The notes under the pieces were generated by a model. It was not told where the DNA came from and searched no databases. It saw nothing but the letters and a program-made list of their open reading frames with translations. Of a DNA stretch of 6,830 nucleotides, positions 1 through 6,199 are shown one piece after another. Source of the DNA: a bacterium (GTDB taxonomy: Bacteria; Coprothermobacterota; Coprothermobacteria; Coprothermobacterales; JAADFF01). The stretch's first letter is position 1; each line of letters begins with the position of its first letter. The translations under genes were made by a program, and so were the position numbers. The DNA is taken from contig JAMORD010000104.1 in assembly GCA_027063755.1 (NCBI GenBank), positions 1 to 6,830 on the forward strand, read 5' to 3'.

Positions 1-1624
1 CGGTAATACTAACCTCTTTGCCACTCAGCCCCATATCGGCAAGTAATTTGGGAATAAGATATTTTTTACTAATTTGCAGTTTTTCCCAATCAATATAACC
101 GGGAATGTATATAACATCCATACGATCAAGCAATGGCTCAGGTATTGTGTGGGTTACATTAGCTGTAGTCACAAATAGCACTTCTGAAAGGTCAAATGGC
201 ACCTCAAGATAATGGTCTACAAAGTTTTTATTTTGCTCAGGGTCAAGGGCCTCAAGCAAAGCCGCTGCTGGATCTCCACGGAAGTCCCTTCCCAATTTGT
301 CTATCTCATCAAGGAGAAAAACGGGATTTTTTGTGCCAGCTTTTCTTATACCCTGTATAATACGACCGGGCATTGCCCCCACATATGTTCTTCTATGCCC
401 TCTGATTTCGGCCTCATCATGCACACCACCAAGGGACATTCTCACAAACTTACGCCCCATAGCCCTTGCAATTGATCGGCCCAGAGAGGTTTTTCCAACA
501 CCAGGAGGTCCAACAAAGCATAGAATAGGAGCTCTTGATGTAGGAGATAATTTTTTCACAGCAAGAAACTCCAGTATTCTCTCTTTAGGCTCATCAAGTC
601 CAAAGTGATCTTCATCAAGAATACGCTTGGCATTTTTTAAATCAAGATTATCTTCTGTGCGTTTATCCCATGGCAATTCAACAAGCCAATCAAGATATGT
701 GCGTACAACATTGGCCTCTGGAGAAAATGGGTGCATCTTTTCTAGTCTCTTTAACTCCCTTAGAGCCTTTTCTTTGACATCATCGGGCATTCCTGACTCT
801 TCTATTTTCTTTTTATATTCCTCAATAGTACTATCAACATCGGACATCTCACCAAGTTCCTCTTTTATGGCCTTCAGCTGCTCCCTTAAGTACATCTCTC
901 GCTGACTCTTAGCAATACTGTTTTTGACTTTTTCTTCTATCTCCTCTGCAGCTTGTAACACGGCAAGTTCCGTTTGGAGTATTTTTAGAAGCACTTCAAG
1001 TCTCTGTATAGGATCATCCATCTCAAGTATTTCCTGTTTTTTGTCAACATCCATCTTAATATATGGTGCAACAACAAAAGACAAAAATGCGGGATCGTTA
1101 TACTCTTTAAGGAGCATATCTGCATCTATCTTCACATCGCCTACCTGTTTATTAAAATACTCAACAAAATTTCTCACAACAGCCCTCATTAGAGCTATAA
1201 CACGAGAATTTATCTCTACATGTTTATCAGGATACTCCTCTATATCAACAACAAAGTATGGTTCTGTTTGCCAAAAATCTGTTATTTTTATTCGCTCAAG
1301 TGGTCTAACAATAACCCTAACTGTGCCATCAGGTAAAGCCATATGGTGCTCAATAGCAGCAACCACACCAACCCTGTATATGCCATCTGGTTCCACATCC
1401 TCAACCTCTGCAACTTTCTGTGCTGCGAGAACCAGTCGCCCATCTGGACTATCAAGAGCCGTCTTAAGAGCATCAAGAGATTTCTTGCGCCCAATAGCTA
1501 GAGGAAGAGGCTGTCCATTAGGAAATGGCACTATATTTCTCAAAGGAATTAAAGGATATCCACCATGTTCTTCTGGCTTCTGCATAACCTCTTTTGGCTC
1601 AGTTTTCACATCTGTATTAGTCAT
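1..1624 (-). CDS. lon: ATP-dependent protease Lon (LonA type), 5' part, cut by window edge
   Basis: Lon is a cytoplasmic AAA+ serine protease that unfolds and degrades misfolded and regulatory proteins. The visible 541 codons hold the N-terminal substrate-binding domain (about residues 24-215, opening [12 protein letters not shown]), a charged helical, coiled-coil-like stretch (about 215-300) and most of the AAA+ domain. Walker A is GPPGVGKT at 372-379 (Lys378), the pore-loop Tyr-Val is at 414-415 in [10 protein letters not shown], Walker B is VFLLDEID with Asp439/Glu440, a sensor-1 Asn is near 489 and LLDRMD carries Arg501. The Ser-Lys protease domain lies beyond the window, so activity cannot be judged. 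The ATG at 1624 overlaps the end of clpX by 8 nt (ATGACTAA). No well-spaced Shine-Dalgarno precedes it: GGGGAG is 14 nt away, so coupling to clpX translation is likely. A second ATG at 1585 (Met14) is a possible alternative start. Identification is very secure; the exact start is less so. Confidence 0.96.
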   Translation of the reverse strand, partial: MTNTDVKTEPKEVMQKPEEHGGYPLIPLRNIVPFPNGQPLPLAIGRKKSLDALKTALDSPDGRLVLAAQKVAEVEDVEPDGIYRVGVVAAIEHHMALPDGTVRVIVRPLERIKITDFWQTEPYFVVDIEEYPDKHVEINSRVIALMRAVVRNFVEYFNKQVGDVKIDADMLLKEYNDPAFLSFVVAPYIKMDVDKKQEILEMDDPIQRLEVLLKILQTELAVLQAAEEIEEKVKNSIAKSQREMYLREQLKAIKEELGEMSDVDSTIEEYKKKIEESGMPDDVKEKALRELKRLEKMHPFSPEANVVRTYLDWLVELPWDKRTEDNLDLKNAKRILDEDHFGLDEPKERILEFLAVKKLSPTSRAPILCFVGPPGVGKTSLGRSIARAMGRKFVRMSLGGVHDEAEIRGHRRTYVGAMPGRIIQGIRKAGTKNPVFLLDEIDKLGRDFRGDPAAALLEALDPEQNKNFVDHYLEVPFDLSEVLFVTTANVTHTIPEPLLDRMDVIYIPGYIDWEKLQISKKYLIPKLLADMGLSGKEVSIT

Positions 1625-2921
1625 ATGTACCCGTATCACTCCCCATTCCCATATTTACAAGATCAAAACTTGTAAGATATATGGGTTTTTTTCTACCAAG
1701 AACAACATCTTCATCTATAACAACTTTGACTATATCCTCTTTACCACTTTTCTTAAGAGAGGGGACTTCAAACATAACATCCATAAGTATACCTTCCACA
1801 ATAGACTTTAAACCTCTTGCTCCCATACCTCGCTGACGAGCCATTCGGGCTATAGCTCTAAGGGCATCTGGTGTTACATCCAGTGATACACCATCCATCT
1901 CAAGAAGTTTCTTATACTGTCTAATGATGGCATCTTTAGGTTCTGTAAGAATGCGAATAAGATCATCTTCTGTCAGCTCGTTAAGCGTTACAACAACAGG
2001 AAATCTACCAACAAACTCTGGAATAAGACCATATTTAATAAGATCTTGAGGTTCTACCAATTTTAGCAGTTTAGACTTATCACCATCAGATATATCCACC
2101 ACTTTATCTGTTGCATCAGCTTTAAATCCAACAACAGCCTTGCCCAATCTCTGGGCTATAATCTTCTCCAGTCCGTCAAAGGCACCTCCCACAATAAATA
2201 GCACATTACTGGTATCAAACTGAATAAACGGCTGCATTGGATGTTTTCTACCACCCTGAGGTGGAACATTGGCAATAGTACCCTCAACAATCTTTAGAAG
2301 TGCCTGCTGCACCCCTTCACCGGAAACATCTCTGGTAATAGAAGGATTTTCACTTTTTCTGGAAATCTTATCTATCTCATCTATATAAATAATGCCATAT
2401 TGAGCCCTTTCAACATCAAAATCAGCAGCTTGAATAAGACGAAGCAATACATTTTCAACATCTTCACCAACATAACCGGCCTCAGTAAGCGTTGTTGCAT
2501 CGGCAATGGCAAACGGCACATTGAGAAAACGAGCAAGCACTTGGGCCATATATGTTTTACCAGAACCAGTAGGCCCAATAAACATAACATTAGACTTTGT
2601 AATATGTACATCCTCTTCATCTGCTGTTGACAGATGAAGTAGTCGTTTATAATGATTGTAAACGGCAACAGCAAGAGCCTTCTTGGCTTCCTCCTGTCCT
2701 ATAACATACTCATCAAGGTGAGACTTTATTTCCGCAGGGGTAGGAAGGCTATTTTCATCAAACGGCAATGGTATTTTGGTTGTATTATCTGTAGATTTGA
2801 TAAGCTTATACGCTTCCTCTACACAGATATTACAGATATACACCCCACCTGGTCCTGCAATAAGCTTATCTACCTCATCGGCCGTTCTGCCACAGAATGA
2901 ACAACGCTTTATACTGGACAC
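1617..2921 (-). CDS. clpX: ATP-dependent Clp protease ATP-binding subunit ClpX
   Basis: ClpX is the AAA+ unfoldase that recognises tagged substrates and threads them into ClpP in the cytoplasm. At 434 residues it is full length. The N-terminal zinc-binding domain has Cys7, Cys10, Cys30 and Cys33. The AAA+ module shows Walker A GPTGSGKT at 116-123 (Lys122), pore-1 loop GYVG at 149-152, Walker B IIYIDEID with Asp181/Glu182, the RKH pore loop at 225-227, an arginine-finger region PEFVGRF (Arg306) and sensor 2 GARG (Arg369). The ClpP-docking loop is VGF (264-266) where the family usually has IGF; by family knowledge this conservative change should still dock. The start is GTG at 2921, chosen because AAGGAGG sits 7 nt upstream and the zinc finger follows at once. 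The gene begins 2 nt after clpP and overlaps lon at its end, so the three are co-translated. Confidence 0.98.
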   Translation of the reverse strand: MSSIKRCSFCGRTADEVDKLIAGPGGVYICNICVEEAYKLIKSTDNTTKIPLPFDENSLPTPAEIKSHLDEYVIGQEEAKKALAVAVYNHYKRLLHLSTADEEDVHITKSNVMFIGPTGSGKTYMAQVLARFLNVPFAIADATTLTEAGYVGEDVENVLLRLIQAADFDVERAQYGIIYIDEIDKISRKSENPSITRDVSGEGVQQALLKIVEGTIANVPPQGGRKHPMQPFIQFDTSNVLFIVGGAFDGLEKIIAQRLGKAVVGFKADATDKVVDISDGDKSKLLKLVEPQDLIKYGLIPEFVGRFPVVVTLNELTEDDLIRILTEPKDAIIRQYKKLLEMDGVSLDVTPDALRAIARMARQRGMGARGLKSIVEGILMDVMFEVPSLKKSGKEDIVKVVIDEDVVLGRKKPIYLTSFDLVNMGMGSDTGTYD

Positions 2922-2923
2922 GG

Positions 2924-3511
2924 TTATACCTCCTTACGTATAAGGATCTCATCTATCACACCATACTGTTTGGCTTCTTCAGCTGTAAGAATAAAATCTC
3001 TATCTATATCTTTCTCTAATTTATCTGCCGGCTGCCCCGTATGTTGAGCCATAATATCAATAAGCAATTTTTTAATACGCATCATTTCCTTTGCCTGAAT
3101 TTCTACATCGCTGACCTGACCCTGTGCACCACCCATGGGCTGATGAAGAAGCACACGAGCGTTGGGCAAAGCATACCTCTTACCCTTTGCACCTGCAAGA
3201 AGTAAAACAGCAGCCATAGATGCTGCTTGACCTATAGCTATTGTTACAACATCAGGCTTAACATACTGCATGGTGTCATAGATAGCAAGTCCATCTGTCA
3301 CACTACCACCAGGAGAGTTGATGTACAGATATATATCTCGCTTGGGGTCTTCTGCCTCTAAAAACAACAGCTGGGCCACTATAACATTGGCTACATGCTC
3401 ATCTATAGGCTCACCCAAGAATATGATTCTATCCTTTAAGAGGCGAGAATATATATCATACATTCTTTCGCCTCTACCGGTTTGTTCTATAACATATGGA
3501 ATAGGCATCAT
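2924..3511 (-). CDS. clpP: ATP-dependent Clp protease proteolytic subunit ClpP
   Basis: ClpP is the tetradecameric serine peptidase chamber that degrades substrates delivered by ClpX or other Clp ATPases. The protein is 195 residues, the usual length for a ClpP with almost no propeptide, opening with PIPYVIEQT. The catalytic triad is present: Ser98 in GQAASMA, His123 in LLHQP and Asp172 in DRDF. The INSPGGSV segment (65-72) gives the oxyanion/handle region. There are two adjacent ATGs, at 3511 and 3508. The first forms ATGA with the tig stop codon; GGAGGT (3517-3522) is 5 nt from the first and 8 nt from the second, so either may be used and the protein changes by only one Met. It sits between tig and clpX, its main partner, and its last codons carry the clpX ribosome binding site. 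Confidence 0.98.
   Translation of the reverse strand: MMPIPYVIEQTGRGERMYDIYSRLLKDRIIFLGEPIDEHVANVIVAQLLFLEAEDPKRDIYLYINSPGGSVTDGLAIYDTMQYVKPDVVTIAIGQAASMAAVLLLAGAKGKRYALPNARVLLHQPMGGAQGQVSDVEIQAKEMMRIKKLLIDIMAQHTGQPADKLEKDIDRDFILTAEEAKQYGVIDEILIRKEV
2929..2935 (-). promoter_or_regulatory. Shine-Dalgarno for clpX (GTG start), inside clpP
   Basis: AAGGAGG on the minus strand lies 7 nt before the clpX GTG codon. The same bases encode the Lys-Glu-Val tail of ClpP, so ribosomes finishing clpP uncover or occupy the clpX start. This spacing is the reason for calling GTG at 2921 as the start. Confidence 0.9.
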
Positions 3512-4722
3512 TCTTCACCTCCGACCTGCTCGGAGTTTCCCTCCTCCTTAGAAATAACCTCCGCAAGTTTCTCTATGACCTTTTCTTCCATGTGCTCATC
3601 ATTTGTATCTATACCAAAATACTTAGCCAAAGATAACAGAACAAGATAAAGTCTTAAAGTCTGTTCGGCAATTTCTTTGAGTTTCTCTATAAGCTGATCT
3701 TCGTCCTCAAAACCAAGTCTTGCAACATATTCTTCCCACTCCATACCTGCCTTAGAAGCCTCTTTCCTTAGTCCCTTATATCTGGCATTCACCTCATCAA
3801 TAATCATAGTTTGAGGAACTTCAAGTTTTACAAGATCAGAAACTTTCTGAAGAGCCTCGTCTCTCCAACGCTCCCACTTTTGACGACGAAGGCTATCCTT
3901 AACAGCCTCACGAAGGGCATCTACACTATCGTATCCTACCTTCTTGGCAACATCATCAGTAAGTTCAAGCTCTTTTGTCCTGATATCTTTTAATGTGACT
4001 TCTACTACATAGACATCATCGCCCTCTGCCTCTTCTGGAGAATTGATAATCTTAGCCTCATTGGTCTCGCTGTTTACAAGAATATACCTCTTTTCATCTC
4101 TCTTCATACCAACAAGGTGAGGCTCAACCTCTTCTATAAAATCACCTTGTCCAACAACAAATGTTGTCTCTCTGGCAGGGGTTTCTTTACCACCCACTAT
4201 CATCTTCCACTCTACAAAGGCAATATCGCCCTCTTCAAGCTCTTCTTTATCTGAAGATTTTTCTATGGCAAAGTATGGTTCTAAGCTTTCACGAATGGCA
4301 CTTTCAACCTCTTCATCAGATACTTTGGTAGCCTCATCAAGGGGCTCTATATCAATAGAAGATAGGTCTACATCGTCAAAGGATATCTCAGGATATGTCT
4401 CTACTACCATAGAAACAATCCTCTTGCCATCCTCTTCTTTCCAGTCGGCAGAAAGAACACCAACAATCTTGTAGCCCTCTTCCATAAGCTGTCTAACGAT
4501 GGCATCAAGCTCGTCTTTGCGAATCTCTTCTTCAACATATTCGGCTGGAATATACATCTTCAAGACATTGAGTGGTGCTTTACCCTTACGGAAACCTTTC
4601 AGCTGAACGCTTTTACCAATCTTTTTATACATTGCATTCATCTTTTCTTGCCACTCTTCTGGAGTGTAAGTGGCCTCTACTTTGAGATTAGTTCCAGAAA
4701 CCTTTTCTACAGTTTTATCCAT
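3508..4722 (-). CDS. tig: Trigger factor, ribosome-associated chaperone
   Basis: Trigger factor binds the ribosomal exit tunnel and shields nascent chains; the family also carries a peptidyl-prolyl isomerase domain. The protein is 404 residues, slightly shorter than the roughly 430 residues of the E. coli protein. The N-terminal ribosome-binding domain (about 1-115) contains the signature GFRKGKAP at 43-50. An FKBP-like PPIase region spans about 160-245 (GDIAFVEW through [11 protein letters not shown]), followed by the helical, acidic C-terminal chaperone arms (about 255-404). I infer a shortened PPIase or C-terminal arm from the length. The ATG at 4722 is preceded by an AGGAGGAGG run about 7 nt upstream. 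It is the first gene of the tig-clpP-clpX-lon operon and lies 84 nt after tRNA-Leu, with its own promoter in the gap. The stop overlaps the clpP start. Confidence 0.97.
   Translation of the reverse strand: MDKTVEKVSGTNLKVEATYTPEEWQEKMNAMYKKIGKSVQLKGFRKGKAPLNVLKMYIPAEYVEEEIRKDELDAIVRQLMEEGYKIVGVLSADWKEEDGKRIVSMVVETYPEISFDDVDLSSIDIEPLDEATKVSDEEVESAIRESLEPYFAIEKSSDKEELEEGDIAFVEWKMIVGGKETPARETTFVVGQGDFIEEVEPHLVGMKRDEKRYILVNSETNEAKIINSPEEAEGDDVYVVEVTLKDIRTKELELTDDVAKKVGYDSVDALREAVKDSLRRQKWERWRDEALQKVSDLVKLEVPQTMIIDEVNARYKGLRKEASKAGMEWEEYVARLGFEDEDQLIEKLKEIAEQTLRLYLVLLSLAKYFGIDTNDEHMEEKVIEKLAEVISKEEGNSEQVGGEE
3517..3522 (-). promoter_or_regulatory. Shine-Dalgarno for clpP, inside tig
   Basis: GGAGGT on the minus strand lies within the last Gly-Gly codons of tig, 5 nt before the first and 8 nt before the second of two adjacent clpP ATG codons. 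With the ATGA stop/start overlap it indicates tig-clpP translational coupling. Confidence 0.88.
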
Positions 4723-4753
4723 ATTACTTCCTCCTCCTCACTTTTATAGTCTT

Positions 4754-4767
4754 ATGTAAGTTTACAT
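4754..4767. repeat. Small inverted repeat at the predicted tig transcription start
   Basis: Arms ATGTAA and TTACAT are separated by 2 nt and lie 3 nt downstream of the tig -10 box, covering the likely transcription start. The position suits a repressor operator or a 5' mRNA hairpin. It does not match the CIRCE element (HrcA) or the CtsR heptad repeat, and a 6-bp AT-rich dyad could arise by chance. Confidence 0.35.
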
Positions 4768-4770
4768 CTA

Positions 4771-4797
4771 ATTATACCGTAGACATGCGAGGTTCAA
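4771..4797 (-). promoter_or_regulatory. Predicted sigma70/sigmaA promoter of tig
   Basis: The minus strand has a perfect -10 TATAAT (4776-4771). The best -35 is TTGAAC (4797-4792, 4 of 6 consensus bases) with a short 15-nt spacer. It begins only 9 nt after the 3' end of tRNA-Leu, so tig has its own start site and could also be reached by read-through from the tRNA cluster. Confidence 0.6.
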
Positions 4798-4806
4798 AAA
4801 CAAAAT

Positions 4807-4894
4807 TGGTGCGGGCGGTGGGATTCGAACCCACACGGCTTTTTGGGCCACTGGATTCTAAGTCCAGCGCGTCTTCCAATTCCGCCACGCCCGC
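4807..4894 (-). tRNA. tRNA-Leu(UAG)
   Basis: An 88-nt class II tRNA. The acceptor stem GCGGGCG/CGCCCGC is fully paired, the anticodon loop CTTAGAA gives anticodon UAG (4860-4858), a long variable arm has a GGC/GCC stem, and the T loop is TTCGAAT. CCA is encoded. It is last in the cluster. Its leader TTGGT can pair with ACCAA at the 3' end. Confidence 0.97.
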
Positions 4895-4916
4895 ACCAAA
4901 TGTCTTTAAATAAAAA

Positions 4917-4992
4917 TGGTGGGCCGTGCAGGACTCGAACCTGCAACCCTCGGATTAAGAGTCCGATGCTCTGCCGGTTGAGCTAACGGCCC
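4917..4992 (-). tRNA. tRNA-Lys(CUU)
   Basis: A 76-nt tRNA with acceptor GGGCCGT/ACGGCCC, anticodon stem TCGGA/TCCGA and loop CTCTTAA (anticodon CUU at 4959-4957), T loop TTCGAGT and encoded CCA. It lies 6 nt after tRNA-Lys(UUU) and resembles it, which suggests an old duplication. It reads AAG. Confidence 0.97.
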
Positions 4993-4998
4993 ACACAC

Positions 4999-5074
4999 TG
5001 GTGAGCCGTGCAGGGCTCGAACCTGCGACACCCGGCTTAAAAGGCCGGTGCTCTACCGACTGAGCTAACGGCTC
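4999..5074 (-). tRNA. tRNA-Lys(UUU)
   Basis: A 76-nt tRNA with acceptor GAGCCGT/ACGGCTC, anticodon stem CCGGC/GCCGG and loop CTTTTAA (anticodon UUU at 5041-5039), T loop TTCGAGC and encoded CCA. It is the first gene after the internal consensus promoter, whose predicted start leaves a leader of only about 7-10 nt. That leader ends CTGGT, which can pair with ACCAG at the 3' end. Confidence 0.97.
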
Positions 5075-5088
5075 ACCAGACGATTTTA

Positions 5089-5117
5089 ATTATAAGCCCC
5101 CTATGCATTTTTGTCAA
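5089..5117 (-). promoter_or_regulatory. Perfect-consensus sigma70/sigmaA promoter inside the tRNA cluster
   Basis: On the minus strand TTGACA (5117-5112) and TATAAT (5094-5089) are both exact consensus hexamers with the ideal 17-nt spacer. It sits in the 50-nt gap between tRNA-Arg(CCU) and tRNA-Lys(UUU), splitting the cluster into a Pro-Arg-His-Arg part and a Lys-Lys-Leu part. With no terminator visible before tig, it may also feed the proteostasis operon. Confidence 0.88.
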
Positions 5118-5124
5118 GGGGAAT

Positions 5125-5201
5125 TGGTGAGCCCGGAGGGATTCGAACCCCCGGCCTGCAGCTTAGGAGGCTGCCGCTCTATCCTGCTGAGCTACGGGCC
5201 C
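5125..5201 (-). tRNA. tRNA-Arg(CCU)
   Basis: A 77-nt tRNA with acceptor GGGCCCG/CGGGCTC, including one G-T pair, anticodon stem GCAGC/GCTGC and loop CTCCTAA (anticodon CCU at 5167-5165), T loop TTCGAAT and encoded CCA. It reads AGG. Outside the central anticodon/variable region it is identical to tRNA-Arg(UCU) at 5306-5382, including the TGGT leader. Confidence 0.97.
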
Positions 5202-5216
5202 ACCAAAAAGAAAAGT

Positions 5217-5293
5217 TGGGGTGAGCGAGGGGACTTGAACCCCCGACCACCGGATCCACAGTCCGGCGCTCTTCCAACTGAGCTACGCTCACC
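5217..5293 (-). tRNA. tRNA-His(GUG), with encoded G-1
   Basis: Acceptor GTGAGCG/CGCTCAC, anticodon stem CCGGA/TCCGG and loop CTGTGGA (anticodon GUG at 5259-5257), T loop TTCAAGT and encoded CCA. The coordinates include the histidine-specific extra G-1 (5293), which faces discriminator C73; both are identity elements for histidyl-tRNA synthetase. Confidence 0.97.
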
Positions 5294-5305
5294 ACCATAG
5301 AAAAG

Positions 5306-5382
5306 TGGTGAGCCCGGAGGGATTCGAACCCCCGACCCTGGGATTAGAAGTCCCATGCTCTATCCTGCTGAGCTACGGGCCC
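5306..5382 (-). tRNA. tRNA-Arg(UCU)
   Basis: A 77-nt tRNA with acceptor GGGCCCG/CGGGCTC, anticodon stem TGGGA/TCCCA and loop CTTCTAA (anticodon UCU at 5348-5346), T loop TTCGAAT and encoded CCA. It reads AGA and AGG, which are frequent Arg codons in the neighbouring genes. Its arms are identical to those of tRNA-Arg(CCU). Confidence 0.97.
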
Positions 5383-5392
5383 ACCACATTCA

Positions 5393-5469
5393 TGGTCGGG
5401 GCGGGCGGGCTCGAACCGCCGACCTCGTGCTCCCAAGGCACGCGCGCTCCCATACTGCGCTACGCCCCG
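5393..5469 (-). tRNA. tRNA-Pro(UGG)
   Basis: A 77-nt tRNA with acceptor CGGGGCG/CGCCCCG, anticodon stem CGTGC/GCACG and loop CTTGGGA (anticodon UGG at 5435-5433), T loop TTCGAGC and encoded CCA. It is the first tRNA of the cluster, about 15 nt downstream of the predicted start from the promoter at 5491-5519. Confidence 0.97.
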
Positions 5470-5472
5470 ACC

Positions 5473-5486
5473 TTTGCTTATGCAAA
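5473..5486. repeat. Small inverted repeat in the tRNA cluster leader
   Basis: Arms TTTGC and GCAAA around a 4-nt loop lie between the -10 box and tRNA-Pro, over the predicted transcription start. It could be a leader hairpin or an operator. At 5 bp it may also be chance. Confidence 0.3.
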
Positions 5487-5490
5487 ACTA

Positions 5491-5519
5491 AGTATACAAT
5501 AAATCACCAAAGGTGTCAA
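5491..5519 (-). promoter_or_regulatory. Strong promoter of the tRNA cluster, -35 over the tdk stop codon
   Basis: On the minus strand TTGACA (5519-5514, exact consensus) is followed by a 17-nt spacer and TATACT (5496-5491, 5 of 6). The -35 hexamer contains the TGA stop of tdk (5518-5516). No strong terminator separates tdk from the tRNAs; the spacer holds only a 4-bp CACC/GGTG dyad. Confidence 0.85.
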
Positions 5520-6094
5520 GACTCATCAAGAAGTTGCGTTCCTTCCTGCTCCTTAATTCCTTCATACCAACAACGACGACAACGCGGCTCATAAATATCC
5601 GCTCCACCAACCTCTATAAGCAAGGAATCTCTCTTCTTCTTAAAGGAATGTGTGGCATCGGCACCGCAAACAACACACACGGCTTTAAGCTTATAAACAT
5701 CATCGGCTATAGCAAGAAGATACGGCATTACTCCAAATGGTCTACCCATAAAGTCCATGTCAAGCCCAGAGACAAAGACATCATAGCCCTTAAACACAAT
5801 GTCTTTAATAACATCAACAATGTCATCGTCCAAAAACTGTACTTCGTCTATACCAATAGCACTAACCCCTTGCACTTTTTCCATATACTCGGCAATTTCT
5901 GACGAGCTGGATACTTCTATAGCCTCCATCTCCTTACCATCATGGGACTTTACTCTACCTTCAGGAGAACGAACATCTATAGTAGGTTTAAATAAGATAA
6001 CCTTTTTACCGGCATATTGGTATCGCTTCAATCTGCGTATAAGTTCTGTTGTTTTACCGGCAAACATAGGACCGGTTATAACAGTTAAGTGCAT
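5516..6094 (-). CDS. tdk: Thymidine kinase (TK1-like, zinc-binding)
   Basis: Thymidine kinase phosphorylates thymidine to dTMP with ATP in the cytoplasm, the entry step of thymidine salvage. From the start chosen here it is 192 residues, normal for the bacterial TK1-like family. It has P-loop GPMFAGKT at 8-15 (Lys14), the SHDG segment at 50-53, Walker B IGIDEVQF with Asp83 and catalytic Glu84, the nucleoside-loop region LDMDFMGRPFG (111-121), and a zinc site from Cys140, Cys143, Cys172 and Cys175. I chose ATG at 6094 over ATG at 6100 because GGAGGG directly abuts the upstream ATG (no spacing) but lies 6 nt before this one, and MHLTVITGPM matches how the family usually begins. The upstream ATG would add only Met-Pro. 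Transcription is divergent from lexA. No convincing promoter is visible; a 10-bp hairpin precedes the ribosome binding site. Confidence 0.96.
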   Translation of the reverse strand: MHLTVITGPMFAGKTTELIRRLKRYQYAGKKVILFKPTIDVRSPEGRVKSHDGKEMEAIEVSSSSEIAEYMEKVQGVSAIGIDEVQFLDDDIVDVIKDIVFKGYDVFVSGLDMDFMGRPFGVMPYLLAIADDVYKLKAVCVVCGADATHSFKKKRDSLLIEVGGADIYEPRCRRCWYEGIKEQEGTQLLDES

Positions 6095-6100
6095 AGGCAT

Positions 6101-6106
6101 CCCTCC
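6101..6106 (-). promoter_or_regulatory. Shine-Dalgarno that decides the tdk start
   Basis: GGAGGG on the minus strand touches the ATG at 6100, leaving no spacing, and sits 6 nt before the ATG at 6094. The second ATG is therefore the likely initiator. The 3' arm of the hairpin at 6109-6131 ends 2 nt upstream of this site. Confidence 0.8.
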
Positions 6107-6108
6107 TA

Positions 6109-6131
6109 TATACAGGGTATCACCCTGTATA
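6109..6131. promoter_or_regulatory. Perfect 10-bp inverted repeat between tdk and lexA (candidate operator or leader hairpin)
   Basis: Arms TATACAGGGT and ACCCTGTATA match without error around a 3-nt centre. For tdk it lies directly before the ribosome binding site; for lexA it ends 6 nt before the -35 box. No T-tract follows on either strand, so it is not a standard terminator. It may be a DNA operator, possibly LexA's own, or an mRNA hairpin affecting tdk translation or stability. It does not match the Bacillota SOS box GAAC-N4-GTTC or the E. coli CTGT-N8-ACAG spacing. Confidence 0.6.
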
Positions 6132-6137
6132 AAGTAT

Positions 6138-6166
6138 TTGAAAGTATATAATTGTCGTTGTATAAT
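6138..6166 (+). promoter_or_regulatory. Predicted sigma70/sigmaA promoter of lexA
   Basis: TTGAAA (6138-6143, 5 of 6 consensus) and TATAAT (6161-6166, exact) are separated by 17 nt. The predicted start near 6173 leaves a leader of about 27 nt before the lexA ATG. Confidence 0.82.
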
Positions 6167-6199
6167 TTTATAGTAAACAATAATATAGGAGGGATATTT

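Noticed and set aside
924-1811. A 295-codon plus-strand open frame rich in Ser, Thr and Ile
   Set aside because: It is antisense to lon and the end of clpX, has no recognisable domain, and its composition is what the opposite strand of those genes would give.
4723-4806. CIRCE (HrcA) or CtsR operator before tig
   Set aside because: Neither TTAGCACTC-N9-GAGTGCTAA nor a repeated GGTCAAA heptad is present.
5103-5502. Plus-strand open frames encoding GFEPP/SYGP-type peptides
   Set aside because: They are antisense to the tRNA genes. Such GFEPP...LSYGP translations are the well-known artefact of reading the reverse complement of tRNA T arms and D arms, not proteins.
5497-5513. CACC/GGTG dyad after tdk as a terminator
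   Set aside because: The stem is only 4 bp and is not followed by a continuous T-tract; it lies in the spacer of a strong promoter.
6143-6148. TATACT on the minus strand as a tdk -10 box
   Set aside because: No acceptable -35 hexamer is found 15-19 nt upstream and the stretch is AT-rich throughout. A tdk promoter must exist nearby, but I cannot place it.
6152-6199. In-frame upstream extension of lexA from ATG 6152
   Set aside because: It lies upstream of the predicted transcription start, lacks a ribosome binding site and adds 16 residues unlike LexA; the AGGAGGG before 6200 decides the start.
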